This document shows positions 40,601-51,677 of a stretch of 64,000 nt of DNA, piece by piece. Each line of letters starts with the position of its first letter. Position 1 is the stretch's first letter. Source of the stretch: Rallus limicola (lineage: Eukaryota; Chordata; Aves; Gruiformes; Rallidae); the NCBI GenBank assembly GCA_022605955.1, contig JAKCOZ010000322.1, forward strand, positions 186,001 through 250,000, written 5' to 3'. Made by a program: the position numbers and the translations under genes. The notes beneath the pieces were generated by a model that was given only the letters and a program-made list of their open reading frames with translations, was not told the origin of the DNA and did no database searches.

Positions 40601-42213
40601 TAACTCCCAAAGTAAAGAAGCTAGGCATGAAAGGCATAGCTTGTCTAAAACCTCCTAACAGGACACACAAGCAGACCCTGTCACTTTGGCTCTCAGCCTT
40701 TTCCTTTGCCTGGAAAGAGGGAACATGCCTGGAACCTCCTACGGTGCTTTTCTCGGCCCTAGCAGACTGCAGTTCAAAACATGCTAAACGTCCAGCAATA
40801 ACTCCCAAAGTAAAGAAGCTAGGCATGAAAGGCATAGCTTGTCTGAAACCTCCTAACAGGACACACAAGCAGACCCTGTCACTTTGGCTCTCAGCCTTTT
40901 CCTTTGCCTGGAAAGAGGGAACATGCCTGGAACCTCCTACGGTGCTTTTCTCGGCCCTAGCAGACTGCAGTTCAAAACATGCTAAACGTCCAGCAATAAC
41001 TCCCAAAGTAAAGAAGCTAGGACTGAAAGGCATAGCTTGTCTGAAACCTCCTAACAGGACACACAAGCAGACCCTGTCACTTTGGCTCTCAGCCTTTTCC
41101 TTTGCCTGGAAAGAAGGAACATACCTGCTACCTATAAAAGTGCTTTTCTCGGCCCTAGCAGACTGCAGTTCAAAACATGCTAAACGTCCAGCAATAACTC
41201 CCAAAGTAAAGAAGCTAGGACTGAAAGGCATAGCTTGTCTGAAACCTCCTAACAGGACACACAAGCAGACCCTGTCACTTTGGCTCTCAGCCTTTTCCTT
41301 TGCCTGGAAAGAAGGAACATACCTGCTACCTATAAAAGTGCTTTTCTCGGCCCTAGCAGACTGCAGTTCAAAACATGCTAAACGTCCCGCAATAACTCCC
41401 AAAGTAAAGAAGCTAGGACTGAAAGGCATAGCTTGTCTGAAACCTCCTAACAGGACACACAAGCAGACCCTGTCACTTTGGCTCTCAGCCTTTTCCTTTG
41501 CCTGGAAAGAAGGAACATACCTGCTACCTATAAAAGTGCTTTTCTCGGCCCTAGCAGACTGCAGTTCAAAACATGCTAAACGTCCAGCAATAACTCCCAA
41601 AGTAAAGAAGCTAGGACTGAAAGGCATAGCTTGTCTGAAACCTCCTAACAGGACACACAAGCTGACCCTGTCACTTTGGCTCTCAGCCTTTTCCTTTGCC
41701 TGGAAAGAGGGAACATGCCTGGAACCTCCTACGGTGCTTTTCTCGGCCCTAGCAGACTGCAGTTCAAAACATGCTAAACGTCCAGCAATAACTCCCAAAG
41801 TAAAGAAGCTAGGATTGAAAGGCATAGCTTGTCTGAAACCTCCTAACAGGACACACAAGCAGACCCTGTCACTTTGGCTCTCAGCCTTTTCCTTTGCCTG
41901 GAAAGAGGGAACATGCCTGGAACCTCCTACGGTGCTTTTCTCGGCCCTAGCAGACTGCAGTTCAAAACATGCTAAACGTCCAGCAATAACTCCCAAAGTA
42001 ATGAAGCTAGGCATGAAAGGCATAGCTTGTCTAAAACCTCCTAACAGGACACACAAGCAGACCCTGTCACTTTGGCTCTCAGCCTTTTCCTTTGCCTGGA
42101 AAGAGGGAACATGCCTGGAACCTCCTACGGTGCTTTTCTCGGCCCTAGCAGACTGCAGTTCAAAACATGCTAAACGTCCAGCAATAACTCCCAAAGTAAA
42201 GAAGCTAGGCATG
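37621..42213. repeat. Higher-order repeat copy 3, 23 units, cut by the LTR in the next unit
   Basis: It starts with CATCTAGC rather than CGTCTAGC and repeats the signature, including the TAG at 37699-37701 and ACATACTTGC near 38746. Its tail (units 207-212) is I, I, I, C with AAGCTGACC, C with GGATTG, C with AAAGTAATGAAG; copy 2 instead has I, C, Y, S, C, C. Unit 213, where a fourth copy would begin if the 23-unit period continued, is the one interrupted by the LTR, but the sequence after the LTR does not carry the signature there. Confidence 0.87.
42209..42213. repeat. Target-site duplication, left copy (GCATG)
   Basis: The five bases before the LTR, GCATG, are repeated directly after it at 42802-42806. 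Removing the LTR and one copy restores an uninterrupted monomer reading GCTAGGCATGAAAGG and the 198-bp phase. A 5-bp duplication is typical of class I and class III (ERVL) retroviral integration; class II elements usually give 6 bp. Confidence 0.95.
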
Positions 42214-42226
42214 TGTCCTGGTTTCA
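42214..42226 (+). repeat. LTR left terminal inverted repeat
   Basis: TGTCCTGGTTTCA pairs with the reverse complement of the right end at 42789-42801 (TGTCGTGGTTTCA) with one mismatch. The terminal TG/CA dinucleotides are the retroviral integrase recognition ends. Confidence 0.93.
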
Positions 42227-42384
42227 GTCAGGATAGAGTTAATTTCATTTGTAGCAGCGGATGGAATGCTGTGTTTAGGAGTTAAAATGAAAACAGTGCT
42301 GATAACACCCTGATGTTTTTAGTTGCAGTCAGACAGTCAATGCCAGGACAGGTGACCCAGATGGGCCAAAGAGAATATTCCATG

Positions 42385-42410
42385 CCAATTACGTCCTGCC
42401 CAGGATAAAG
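42385..42410 (+). promoter_or_regulatory. Putative U3 core promoter (CCAAT and TATA-like)
   Basis: CCAAT lies at 42385-42389 and GATAAAG at 42404-42410, followed by a run of G. In related avian LTRs, as I recall them, a better TATA box occupies this place before a G run; here it is degenerate, so promoter activity is doubtful. Transcription, if any, would start some 25-30 bp downstream and run rightward into the satellite. Confidence 0.5.
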
Positions 42411-42438
42411 GGGGGCTGATGGGAGGAAGAAGGGTCGG

Positions 42439-42498
42439 TTCCGGGACGCGAGCGGCCGGGACGCGAGGGTCTTGGGGGACGGTCGGGTTCCGGGACGG
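42439..42498 (+). repeat. GC-rich short tandem repeat inside the LTR
   Basis: The 12-mer CCGGGACGCGAG occurs at 42441-42452 and again at 42456-42467, a 15-bp period. A partial third copy, TTCCGGGACGG, lies near 42489. It is rich in CpG and stands out from the AT-richer remainder of the LTR, probably within the R or 5' leader part. It is likely replication-slippage expansion in this element or its subfamily. Confidence 0.75.
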
Positions 42499-42621
42499 CT
42501 CTGGGTGGTACGGCCTGAGTTGTGTGGTTCGGTGAGAAACTGCATTGTGTATCAATATTTTCATATTCTTTTGCTCTATAGTCCTGTTAGCATTGTATAT
42601 ATTTTATTTTTCTGTTATCTT

Positions 42622-42627
42622 AGTAAA
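42622..42627 (+). other. Putative LTR polyadenylation signal (AGTAAA)
   Basis: AGTAAA, a known variant of AATAAA, lies in TTAGTAAACTATCC. It is followed by a GT-rich stretch (CTTAGTTTCTTGGTTTTGG, 42654-42672), a usual downstream element. This would place the end of R shortly after it. There is no canonical AATAAA in the LTR. Confidence 0.5.
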
Positions 42628-42681
42628 CTATCCTTATCCCAACCCACGGGCCTCTTAGTTTCTTGGTTTTGGAGTTATTTG

Positions 42682-42740
42682 CCCCTTCCTTTTCCCTTCC
42701 CTTGTTTCCCCCCTCCCCTTTTTCCCTTTTCTCCTGCTCT
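42682..42740 (+). other. Polypyrimidine tract in the U5 part of the LTR
   Basis: Almost every base from 42682 to 42740 is C or T (runs such as CCCCTTCCTTTTCCC and CCCCCCTCCCC). Its position near the LTR end suits the pyrimidine-rich U5 of avian ERVL-type LTRs. No separate function is evident. Confidence 0.7.
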
Positions 42741-42788
42741 TTTACTTTAAGGAGCAGGCAGCTGTGTGGATCTCGGCCCAAGCCGGGG

Positions 42789-42801
42789 TGAAACCACGAC
42801 A
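42789..42801 (+). repeat. LTR right terminal inverted repeat
   Basis: TGAAACCACGACA forms the right end of the LTR and is the near-perfect inverse of the left end at 42214-42226. The satellite resumes immediately afterwards with the duplicated GCATG. Confidence 0.93.
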
Positions 42802-42806
42802 GCATG
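42802..42806. repeat. Target-site duplication, right copy (GCATG)
   Basis: This is the direct repeat of 42209-42213. The next base resumes monomer 213 at its 40th position, so the insertion is clean, with no flanking deletion. Confidence 0.95.
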
Positions 42807-45800
42807 AAAGGCATAGCTTGTCTGAAACCTCCTAACAGGACACACAAGCAGACCCTGTCACTTTGGCTCTCAGCCTTTTCCTTTGCCTGGAAAGAGGGAA
42901 CATGCCTGGAACCTCCTACGGTGCTTTTCTCGGCCCTAGCAGACTGCAGTTCAAAACATGCTAAACGTCCAGCAATAACTCCCAAAGTAAAGAAGCTAGG
43001 CATGAAAGGCATAGCTTGTCTGAAACCTCCTAACAGGACACACAAGCAGACCCTGTCACTTTGGCTCTCAGCCTTTTCCTTTGCCTGGAAAGAGGGAACA
43101 TGCCTGGAACCTCCTACGGTGCTTTTCTCGGCCCTAGCAGACTGCAGTTCAAAACATGCTAAACGTCCAGCAATAACTCCCAAAGTAAAGAAGCTAGGAC
43201 TGAAAGGCATAGCTTGTCTGAAACCTCCTAACAGGACACACAAGCAGACCCTGTCACTTTGGCTCTCAGCCTTTTCCTTTGCCTGGAAAGAAGGAACATA
43301 CCTGCTACCTCCTACAGTGCTTTTCTCGGCCCTAGCAGACTGCAGTTCAAAACATGCTAAACGTCCAGCAATAACTCCCAAAGTAAAGAAGCTAGGACTG
43401 AAAGGCATAGCTTGTCTGAAACCTCCTAACAGGACACACAAGCAGACCCTGTCACTTTGGCTCTCAGCCTTTTCCTTTGCCTGGAAAGAAGGAACATACC
43501 TGCTACCATCTACAGTGCTTTTCTCGGCCCTAGCAGACTGCAGTTCAAAACATGCTAAACGTCCAGCAATAACTCCCAAAGTAAAGAAGCTAGGCATGAA
43601 AGGCATAGCTTGTCTGAAACCTTATAACAGGACACACAAGCAGACCCTGTCACTTTGGCTCTCAGCCTTTTCCTTTGCCTGGAAAGAGGGAACATGCCTG
43701 GAACCTCCTACGGTGCTTTTCTCGGACCTAGCAGACTGCAGTTCAAAACATGCTAAACGTCCAGCAATAACTCCCAAAGTAAAGAAGCTAGGCATGAAAG
43801 GCATAGCTTGTCTGAAACCTCCTAACAGGACACACAAGCAGACCCTGTCACTTTGGCTCTCAGCCTTTTCCTTTGCCTGGAAAGAGGGAACATGCCTGGA
43901 ACCTCCTACGGTGCTTTTCTCGGCCCTAGCAGACTGCAGTTCAAAACATGCTAAACGTCTAGCAATAACTCCCAAAGTAAAGAAGCTAGGCATGAAAGGC
44001 ATAGCTTGTCTGAAACCTCCTAACAGGACACACAAGCAGACCCTGTCACTTTGGCTCTCAGCCTTTTCCTTTGCCTGGAAAGAAGGAACATACCTGCTAC
44101 CTATAAAAGTGCTTTTCTCGGCCCTAGCAGACTGCAGTTCAAAACATGCTAAACGTCCAGCAATAACTCCCAAAGTAAAGAAGCTAGGACTGAAAGGCAT
44201 AGCTTGTCTGAAACCTCCTAACAGGACACACAAGCTGACCCTGTCACTTTGGCTCTCAGCCTTTTCCTTTGCCTGGAAAGAGGGAACATGCCTGGAACCT
44301 CCTACGGTGCTTTTCTCGGCCCTAGCAGACTGCAGTTCAAAACATGCTAAACGTCCAGCAATAACTCCCAAAGTAAAGAAGCTAGGATTGAAAGGCATAG
44401 CTTGTCTGAAACCTCCTAACAGGACACACAAGCAGACCCTGTCACTTTGGCTCTCAGCCTTTTCCTTTGCCTGGAAAGAGGGAACATGCCTGGAACCTCC
44501 TACAGTGCTTTTCTCGGCCCTAGCAGACTGCAGTTCAAAACATGCTAAACGTCCAGCAATAACTCCCAAAGTAAAGAAGCTAGGCATGAAAGGCATAGCT
44601 TGTCTAAAACCTCCTAACAGGACACACAAGCAGACCCTGTCACTTTGGCTCTCAGCCTTTTCCTTTGCCTGGAAAGAGGGAACATGCCTGGAACCTCCTA
44701 CGGTGCTTTTCTCGGCCCTAGCAGACTGCAGTTCAAAACATGCTAAACGTCCAGCAATAACTCCCAAAGTAAAGAAGCTAGGCATGAAAGGCATAGCTTG
44801 TCTGAAACCTCCTAACAGGACACACAAGCAGACCCTGTCACTTTGGCTCTCAGCCTTTTCCTTTGCCTGGAAAGAGGGAACATGCCTGGAACCTCCTACG
44901 GTGCTTTTCTCGGCCCTAGCAGACTGCAGTTCAAAACATGCTAAACGTCCAGCAATAACTCCCAAAGTAAAGAAGCTAGGCATGAAAGGCATAGCTTGTC
45001 TAAAACCTCCTAACAGGACACACAAGCAGACCCTGTCACTTTGGCTCTCAGCCTTTTCCTTTGCCTGGAAAGAGGGAACATGCCTGGAACCTCCTACGGT
45101 GCTTTTCTCGGCCCTAGCAGACTGCAGTTCAAAACATGCTAAACGTCCAGCAATAACTCCCAAAGTAAAGAAGCTAGGCATGAAAGGCATAGCTTGTCTG
45201 AAACCTCCTAACAGGACACACAAGCAGACCCTGTCACTTTGGCTCTCAGCCTTTTCCTTTGCCTGGAAAGAGGGAACATGCCTGGAACCTCCTACGGTGC
45301 TTTTCTCGGCCCTAGCAGACTGCAGTTCAAAACATGCTAAACGTCCAGCAATAACTCCCAAAGTAAAGAAGCTAGGACTGAAAGGCATAGCTTGTCTGAA
45401 ACATCCTAACAGGACACACAAGCAGACCCTGTCACTTTGGCTCTCAGCCTTTTCCTTTGCCTGGAAAGAAGGAACATACCTGCTACCTATAAAAGTGCTT
45501 TTCTCGGCCCTAGCAGACTGCAGTTCAAAACATGCTAAACGTCCAGCAATAACTCCCAAAGTAAAGAAGCTAGGACTGAAAGGCATAGCTTGTCTGAAAC
45601 CTCCTAACAGGACACACAAGCAGACCCTGTCACTTTGGCTCTCAGCCTTTTCCTTTGCCTGGAAAGAGGGAACATGCCTGGAACCTCCTACGGTGCTTTT
45701 CTCGGCCCTAGCAGACTGCAGTTCAAAACATGCTAAACGTCCAGCAATAACTCCCAAAGTAAAGAAGCTAGGCCTGAAAGGCATAGCTTGTCTGAAACCT

Positions 45801-48800
45801 CCTAACAGGACACACAAGCAGACCCTGTCACTTTGGCTCTCAGCCTTTTCCTTTGCCTGGAAAGAGGGAACATGCCTGGAAGCTACTACGGTGCTTTTCT
45901 CGGCCCTAGCAGACTGCAGTTCAAAACATGCTAAACGTCCAGCAATAACTCCCAAAGTAAAGAAGCTAGGACTGAAAGGCATAGCTTGTCTGAAACCTCC
46001 TAACAGGACACACAAGCAGACCCTGTCACTTTGGCTCTCAGCCTTTTCCTTTGCCTGGAAAGAGGGAACATGCCTGGAACCTCCTACGGTGCTTTTCTCG
46101 GCCCTAGCAGACTGCAGTTCAAAACATGCTAAACGTCCAGCAATAACTCCCAAAGTAAAGAAGCTAGGACTGAAAGGCATAGCTTGTCTGAAACCTCCTA
46201 ACAGGACACACAAGCAGACCCTGTCACTTTGGCTCTCAGCCTTTTCCTTTGCCTGGAAACAGGGAACATGCCTGGAAGCTCCTACGGTGCTTTTCTCGGC
46301 CCTAGCAGACTGCAGTTCAAAACATGCTAAACGTCTAGCAATAACTCCCAAAGTAAAGAAGCTAGGCATGAAAGGCATAGCTTGTCTGAAACCTCCTAAC
46401 AGGACACACAAGCTGACCCTGTCACTTTGGCTCTCAGCCTTTTCCTTTGCCTGGAAAGAAGGAACATACCTGCTACCTATAAAAGTGCTTTTCTCGGCCC
46501 TAGCAGACTGCAGTTCAAAACATGCTAAACGTCCAGCAATAACTCCCAAAGTAAAGAAGCTAGGACTGAAAGGCATAGCTTGTCTGAAACCTCCTAACAG
46601 GACACACAAGCTGACCCTGTCACTTTGGCTCTCAGCCTTTTCCTTTGCCTGGAAAGAGGGAACATGCCTGGAACCTCCTACGGTGCTTTTCTCGGCCCTA
46701 GCAGACTGCAGTTCAAAACATGCTAAACGTCCAGCAATAACTCCCAAAGTAAAGAAGCTAGGATTGAAAGGCATAGCTTGTCTGAAACCTCCTAACAGGA
46801 CACACAAGCAGACCCTGTCACTTTGGTTCTCAGCCTTTTCCTTTGCCTGGAAAGAGGGAACATGCCTGGAAGCTCCTACGGTGCTTTTCTCGGCCCTAGC
46901 AGACTGCAGTTCAAAACATGCTAAACGTCCAGCAATAACTCCCAAAGTAAAGAAGCTAGGCATGAAAGGCATAGCTTGTCTAAAACCTCCTAACAGGACA
47001 CACAAGCAGACCCTGTCACTTTGGCTCTCAGCCTTTTCCTTTGCCTGGAAAGAGGGAACATGCCTGGAACCTCCTACGGTGCTTTTCTCGGCCCTAGCAG
47101 ACTGCAGTTCAAAACATGCTAAACGTCCAGCAATAACTCCCAAAGTAAAGAAGCTAGGCATGAAAGGCATAGCTTGTCTGAAACCTCCTAACAGGACACA
47201 CAAGCAGACCCTGTCACTTTGGCTCTCAGCCTTTTCCTTTGCCTGGAAAGAGGGAACATGCCTGGAACCTCCTACGGTGCTTTTCTCGGCCCTAGCAGAC
47301 TGCAGTTCAAAACATGCTAAACGTCCAGCAATAACTCCCAAAGTAAAGAAGCTAGGCATGAAAGGCATAGCTTGTCTGAAACCTCCTAACAGGACACACA
47401 AGCAGACCCTGTCACTTTGGCTCTCAGCCTTTTCCTTTGCCTGGAAAGAGGGAACATGCCTGGAACCTCCTACGGTGCTTTTCTCGGCCCTAGCAGACTG
47501 CAGTTCAAAACATGCTAAACGTCCAGCAATAACTCCCAAAGTAAAGAAGCTAGGCATGAAAGGCATAGCTTGTCTGAAACCTCCTAACAGGACACACAAG
47601 CAGACCCTGTCACTTTGGCTCTCAGCCTTTTCCTTTGCCTGGAAAGAGGGAACATGCCTGGAACCTCCTACGGTGCTTTTCTCGGCCCTAGCAGACTGCA
47701 GTTCAAAACATGCTAAACGTCCAGCAATAACTCCCAAAGTAAAGAAGCTAGGCATGAAAGGCATAGCTTGTCTGAAACCTCCTAACAGGACACACAAGCA
47801 GACCCTGTCACTTTGGCTCTCAGCCTTTTCCTTTGCCTGGAAAGAAGGAACATACCTGCTACCTATAAAAGTGCTTTTCTCGGCCCTAGCAGACTGCAGT
47901 TCAAAACATGCTAAACGTCCAGCAATAACTCCCAAAGTAAAGAAGCTAGGACTGAAAGGCATAGCTTGTCTGAAACCTCCTAACAGGACACACAAGCAGA
48001 CCCTGTCACTTTGGCTCTCAGCCTTTTCCTTTGCCTGGAAAGAGGGAACATGCCTGGAACCTCCTACGGTGCTTTTCTCGGCCCTAGCAGACTGCAGTTC
48101 AAAACATGCTAAACGTCCAGCAATAACTCCCAAAGTAAAGAAGCTAGGCATGAAAGGCATAGCTTGTCTGAAACCTCCTAACAGGACACACAAGCAGACC
48201 CTGTCACTTTGGCTCTCAGCCTTTTCCTTTGCCTGGAAAGAAGGAACATACCTGCTACCTCCTACAGTGCTTTTCTCGGCCCTAGCAGACTGCAGTTCAA
48301 AACATGCTAAACGTCCAGCAATAACTCCCAAAGTAAAGAAGCTAGGCATGAAAGGCATAGCTTGTCTGAAACCTTATAACAGGACACACAAGCAGACCCT
48401 GTCACTTTGGCTCTCAGCCTTTTCCTTTGCCTGGAAAGAGGGAACATGCCTGGAACCTCCTACGGTGCTTTTCTCGGCCCTAGCAGACTGCAGTTCAAAA
48501 CATGCTAAACGTCCAGCAATAACTCCCAAAGTAAAGAAGCTAGGATTGAAAGGCATAGCTTGTCTGAAACCTCCTAACAGGACACACAAGCAGACCCTGT
48601 CACTTTGGCTCTCAGCCTTTTCCTTTGCCTGGAAAGAGGGAACATGCCTGGAAGCTACTACGGTGCTTTTCTCGGCCCTAGCAGACTGCAGTTCAAAACA
48701 TGCTAAACGTCCAGCAATAACTCCCAAAGTAAAGAAGCTAGGCATGAAAGGCATAGCTTGTCTGAAACCTCCTAACAGGACACACAAGCAGACCCTGTCA

Positions 48801-49499
48801 CTTTGGCTCTCAGCCTTTTCCTTTGCCTGGAAAGAGGGAACATGCCTGGAACCTCCTACGGTGCTTTTCTCGGCCCTAGCAGACTGCAGTTCAAAACATG
48901 CTAAACGTCCAGCAATAACTCCCAAAGTAAAGAAGCTAGGACTGAAAGGCATAGCTTGTCTGAAACCTCCTAACAGGACACACAAGCAGACCCTGTCACT
49001 TTGGCTCTCAGCCTTTTCCTTTGCCTGGAAAGAAGGAACATACCTGCTACCTATAAAAGTGCTTTTCTCGGCCCTAGCAGACTGCAGTTCAAAACATGCT
49101 AAACGTCCAGCAATAACTCCCAAAGTAAAGAAGCTAGGACTGAAAGGCATAGCTTGTCTGAAACCTTATAACAGGACACACAAGCAGACCCTGTCACTTT
49201 GGCTCTCAGCCTTTTCCTTTGCCTGGAAAGAGGGAACATGCCTGGAACCTCCTACGGTGCTTTTCTCGGCCCTAGCAGACTGCAGTTCAAAACATGCTAA
49301 TCGTCCAGCAATAACTCCCAAAGTAAAGAAGCTAGGCATGAAAGGCATAGCTTGTCTGAAACCTCCTAACAGGACACACAAGCAGACCCTGTCACTTTGG
49401 CTCTCAGCCTTTTCCTTTGCCTGGAAAGAGGGAACATGCCTGGAAGCTCCTACGGTGCTTTTCTCGGCCCTAGCAGACTGCAGTTCAAAACATGCTAAA

Positions 49500-51677
49500 C
49501 GTCCAGCAATAACTCCCAAAGTAAAGAAGCTAGGACTGAAAGGCATAGCTTGTCTGAAACCTCCTAACAGGACACACAAGCAGACCCTGTCACTTTGGCT
49601 CTCAGCCTTTTCCTTTGCCTGGAAAGAAGGAACATACCTGCTACCTATAAAAGTGCTTTTCTCGGCCCTAGCAGACTGCAGTTCAAAACATGCTAAACGT
49701 CCAGCAATAACTCCCAAAGTAAAGAAGCTAGGACTGAAAGGCATAGCTTGTCTGAAACCTCCTAACAGGACACACAAGCAGACCCTGTCACTTTGGCTCT
49801 CAGCCTTTTCCTTTGCCTGGAAAGAGGGAACATGCCTGGAACCTCCTACGGTGCTTTTCTCGGCCCTAGCAGACTGCAGTTCAAAACATGCTAAACGTCC
49901 AGCAATAACTCCCAAAGTAAAGAAGCTAGGATTGAAAGGCATAGCTTGTCTGAAACCTCCTAACAGGACACACAAGCAGACCCTGTCACTTTGGCTCTCA
50001 GCCTTTTCCTTTGCCTGGAAAGAGGGAACATGCCTGGAACCTCCTACAGTGCTTTTCTCGGCCCTAGCAGACTGCAGTTCAAAACATGCTAAACGTCCAG
50101 CAATAACTCCCAAAGTAAAGAAGCTAGGACTGAAAGGCATAGCTTGTCTGAAACCTCCTAACAGGACACACAAGCAGACCCTGTCACTTTGGCTCTCAGC
50201 CTTTTCCTTTGCCTGGAAAGAGGGAACATGCCTGGAACCTCCTACGGTGCTTTTCTCGGCCCTAGCAGACTGCAGTTCAAAACATGCTAAACGTCCAGCA
50301 ATAACTCCCAAAGTAAAGAAGCTAGGCATGAAAGGCATAGCTTGTCTTAAACCTCCTAACAGGACACACAAGCAGACTCTGTCACTTTGGCTCTCAGCCT
50401 TTTCCTTTGCCTGGAAAGAGGGAACATGCCTGGAAGCTCCTACGGTGCTTTTCTCGGCCCTAGCAGACTGCAGTTCAAAACATGCTAAACGTCCAGCAAT
50501 AACTCCCAAAGTAAAGAAGCTAGGACTGAAAGGCATAGCTTGTCTGAAACCTCCTAACAGGACACACAAGCAGACCCTGTCACTTTGGCTCTCAGCCTTT
50601 TCCTTTGCCTGGAAAGAGGGAACATGCCTGGAACCTCCTACGGTGCTTTTCTCGGCCCTAGCAGACTGCAGTTCAAAACATGCTAAACGTCCAGCAATAA
50701 CTCCCAAAGTAAAGAAGCTAGGACTGAAAGGCATAGCTTGTCTGAAACCTCCTAACAGGACACACAAGCTGACCCTGTCACTTTGGCTCTCAGCCTTTTC
50801 CTTTGCCTGGAAAGAGGGAACATGCCTGGAACCTCCTACGGTGCTTTTCTCGGCCCTAGCAGACTGCAGTTCAAAACATGCTAAACGTCCAGCAATAACT
50901 CCCAAAGTAAAGAAGCTAGGACTGAAAGGCATAGCTTGTCTGAAACCTCCTAACAGGACACACAAGCAGACCCTGTCACTTTGGCTCTCAGCCTTTTCCT
51001 TTGCCTGGAAAGAGGGAACATGCCTGGAACCTCCTACGGTGCTTTTCTCGGCCCTAGCAGACTGCAGTTCAAAACATGCTAAACGTCCAGCAATAACTCC
51101 CAAAGTAAAGAAGCTAGGCATGAAAGGCATAGCTTGTCTGAAACCTCCTAACAGGACACACAAGCAGACCCTGTCACTTTGGCTCTCAGCCTTTTCCTTT
51201 GCCTGGAAAGAGGGAACATGCCTGGAACCTCCTACGGTGCTTTTCTCGGCCCTAGCAGACTGCAGTTCAAAACATGCTAAACGTCCAGCAATAACTCCCA
51301 AAGTAAAGAAGCTAGGATTGAAAGGCATAGCTTGTCTGAAACCTCCTAACAGGACACACAAGCAGACCCTGTCACTTTGGCTCTCAGCCTTTTCCTTTGC
51401 CTGGAAAGAGGGAACATGCCTGGAACCTCCTACAGTGCTTTTCTCGGCCCTAGCAGACTGCAGTTCAAAACATGCTAAACGTCCAGCAATAACTCCCAAA
51501 GTAAAGAAGCTAGGCATGAAAGGCATAGCTTGTCTGAAACCTCCTAACAGGACACACAAGCAGACCCTGTCACTTTGGCTCTCAGCCTTTTCCTTTGCCT
51601 GGAAAGAGGGAACATGCCTGGAACCTCCTACGGTGCTTTTCTCGGCCCTAGCAGACTGCAGTTCAAAACATGCTAAA
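49500..51677. repeat. 11-unit segment, copy 1 of a 15-unit period (units 247-257)
   Basis: The order is I, C, C with GGATTG and TACAGTG, C, a unit with CAGACTCTG, C, C with AAGCTGACC, C, C, C with TACAGTG, C. The same order of markers recurs 2970 bp (15 units) downstream in units 262-272. Small differences, such as CTTAAACC in unit 251 and A versus C type there, separate the copies. Confidence 0.78.

Larger units (their letters stand above)
1..42213. repeat. 198-bp tandem satellite array, left part (213 full monomers plus 39 bp)
   Basis: The sequence repeats head to tail with a period of exactly 198 bp. Taking CGTCCAGCAATAACTCCC as the unit start, units begin at 1, 199, 397 and so on to 42175, all in phase, so 213 complete monomers fit before the LTR cuts unit 213 after 39 bp. 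Copies differ by only a few substitutions and I saw no indels. The left edge is not an array end: the window opens inside the repeat. Types C, A, T, Y, S and I are interspersed in non-random order and form higher-order repeats, listed separately. There is no gene, promoter of known kind or RNA gene inside. The satellite family is not one I recognise by name; a centromeric or other heterochromatic role is plausible but not shown. Confidence 0.98.
42214..42801 (+). mobile_element. Solo LTR of an endogenous retrovirus, probably avian ERVL-like
   Basis: This 588-bp block interrupts satellite unit 213. It starts TGTCCTGGTTTCA and ends TGAAACCACGACA; these ends are inverted repeats with one mismatch in 13. 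The flanking GCATG duplication proves insertion by an integrase-type mechanism. No primer-binding site, gag/pol/env or second LTR is present, so it is a solo LTR, presumably left by LTR-LTR recombination. The plus orientation rests on a CCAAT and TATA-like pair followed by a polyadenylation-like AGTAAA and a pyrimidine-rich 3' part. The start (..GGATAGAGTTAATTTC), the mid sequence (TGATAACACCCTGATGTTTT) and CCAACCCACG near the 3' end resemble LTRs common in bird genomes; assignment to ERVL is from memory plus the 5-bp duplication and needs a repeat-library match. Confidence 0.9.

Noticed and set aside
1..42213. CRISPR array
   Set aside because: The repeats are regular, but there are no unique spacers: the whole 198-bp unit is conserved and no cas genes occur.
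42282..42750. Short open frames (75-92 codons) within the LTR
   Set aside because: LTRs of this kind are non-coding. The frames are short, overlap each other on both strands and have low-complexity or proline-rich content from the GC-rich and pyrimidine-rich parts.
42214..42801. Full-length or internally deleted provirus
   Set aside because: Only 588 bp lie between the two GCATG copies, and no primer-binding site, polypurine tract next to a second LTR, or retroviral coding sequence is present. It is a solo LTR.
42214..42801. DNA transposon, suggested by the inverted ends
   Set aside because: The ends are TG...CA with only 13 bp of inversion. The internal order of CCAAT, TATA-like and polyadenylation signals and the resemblance to avian LTRs fit an LTR better.
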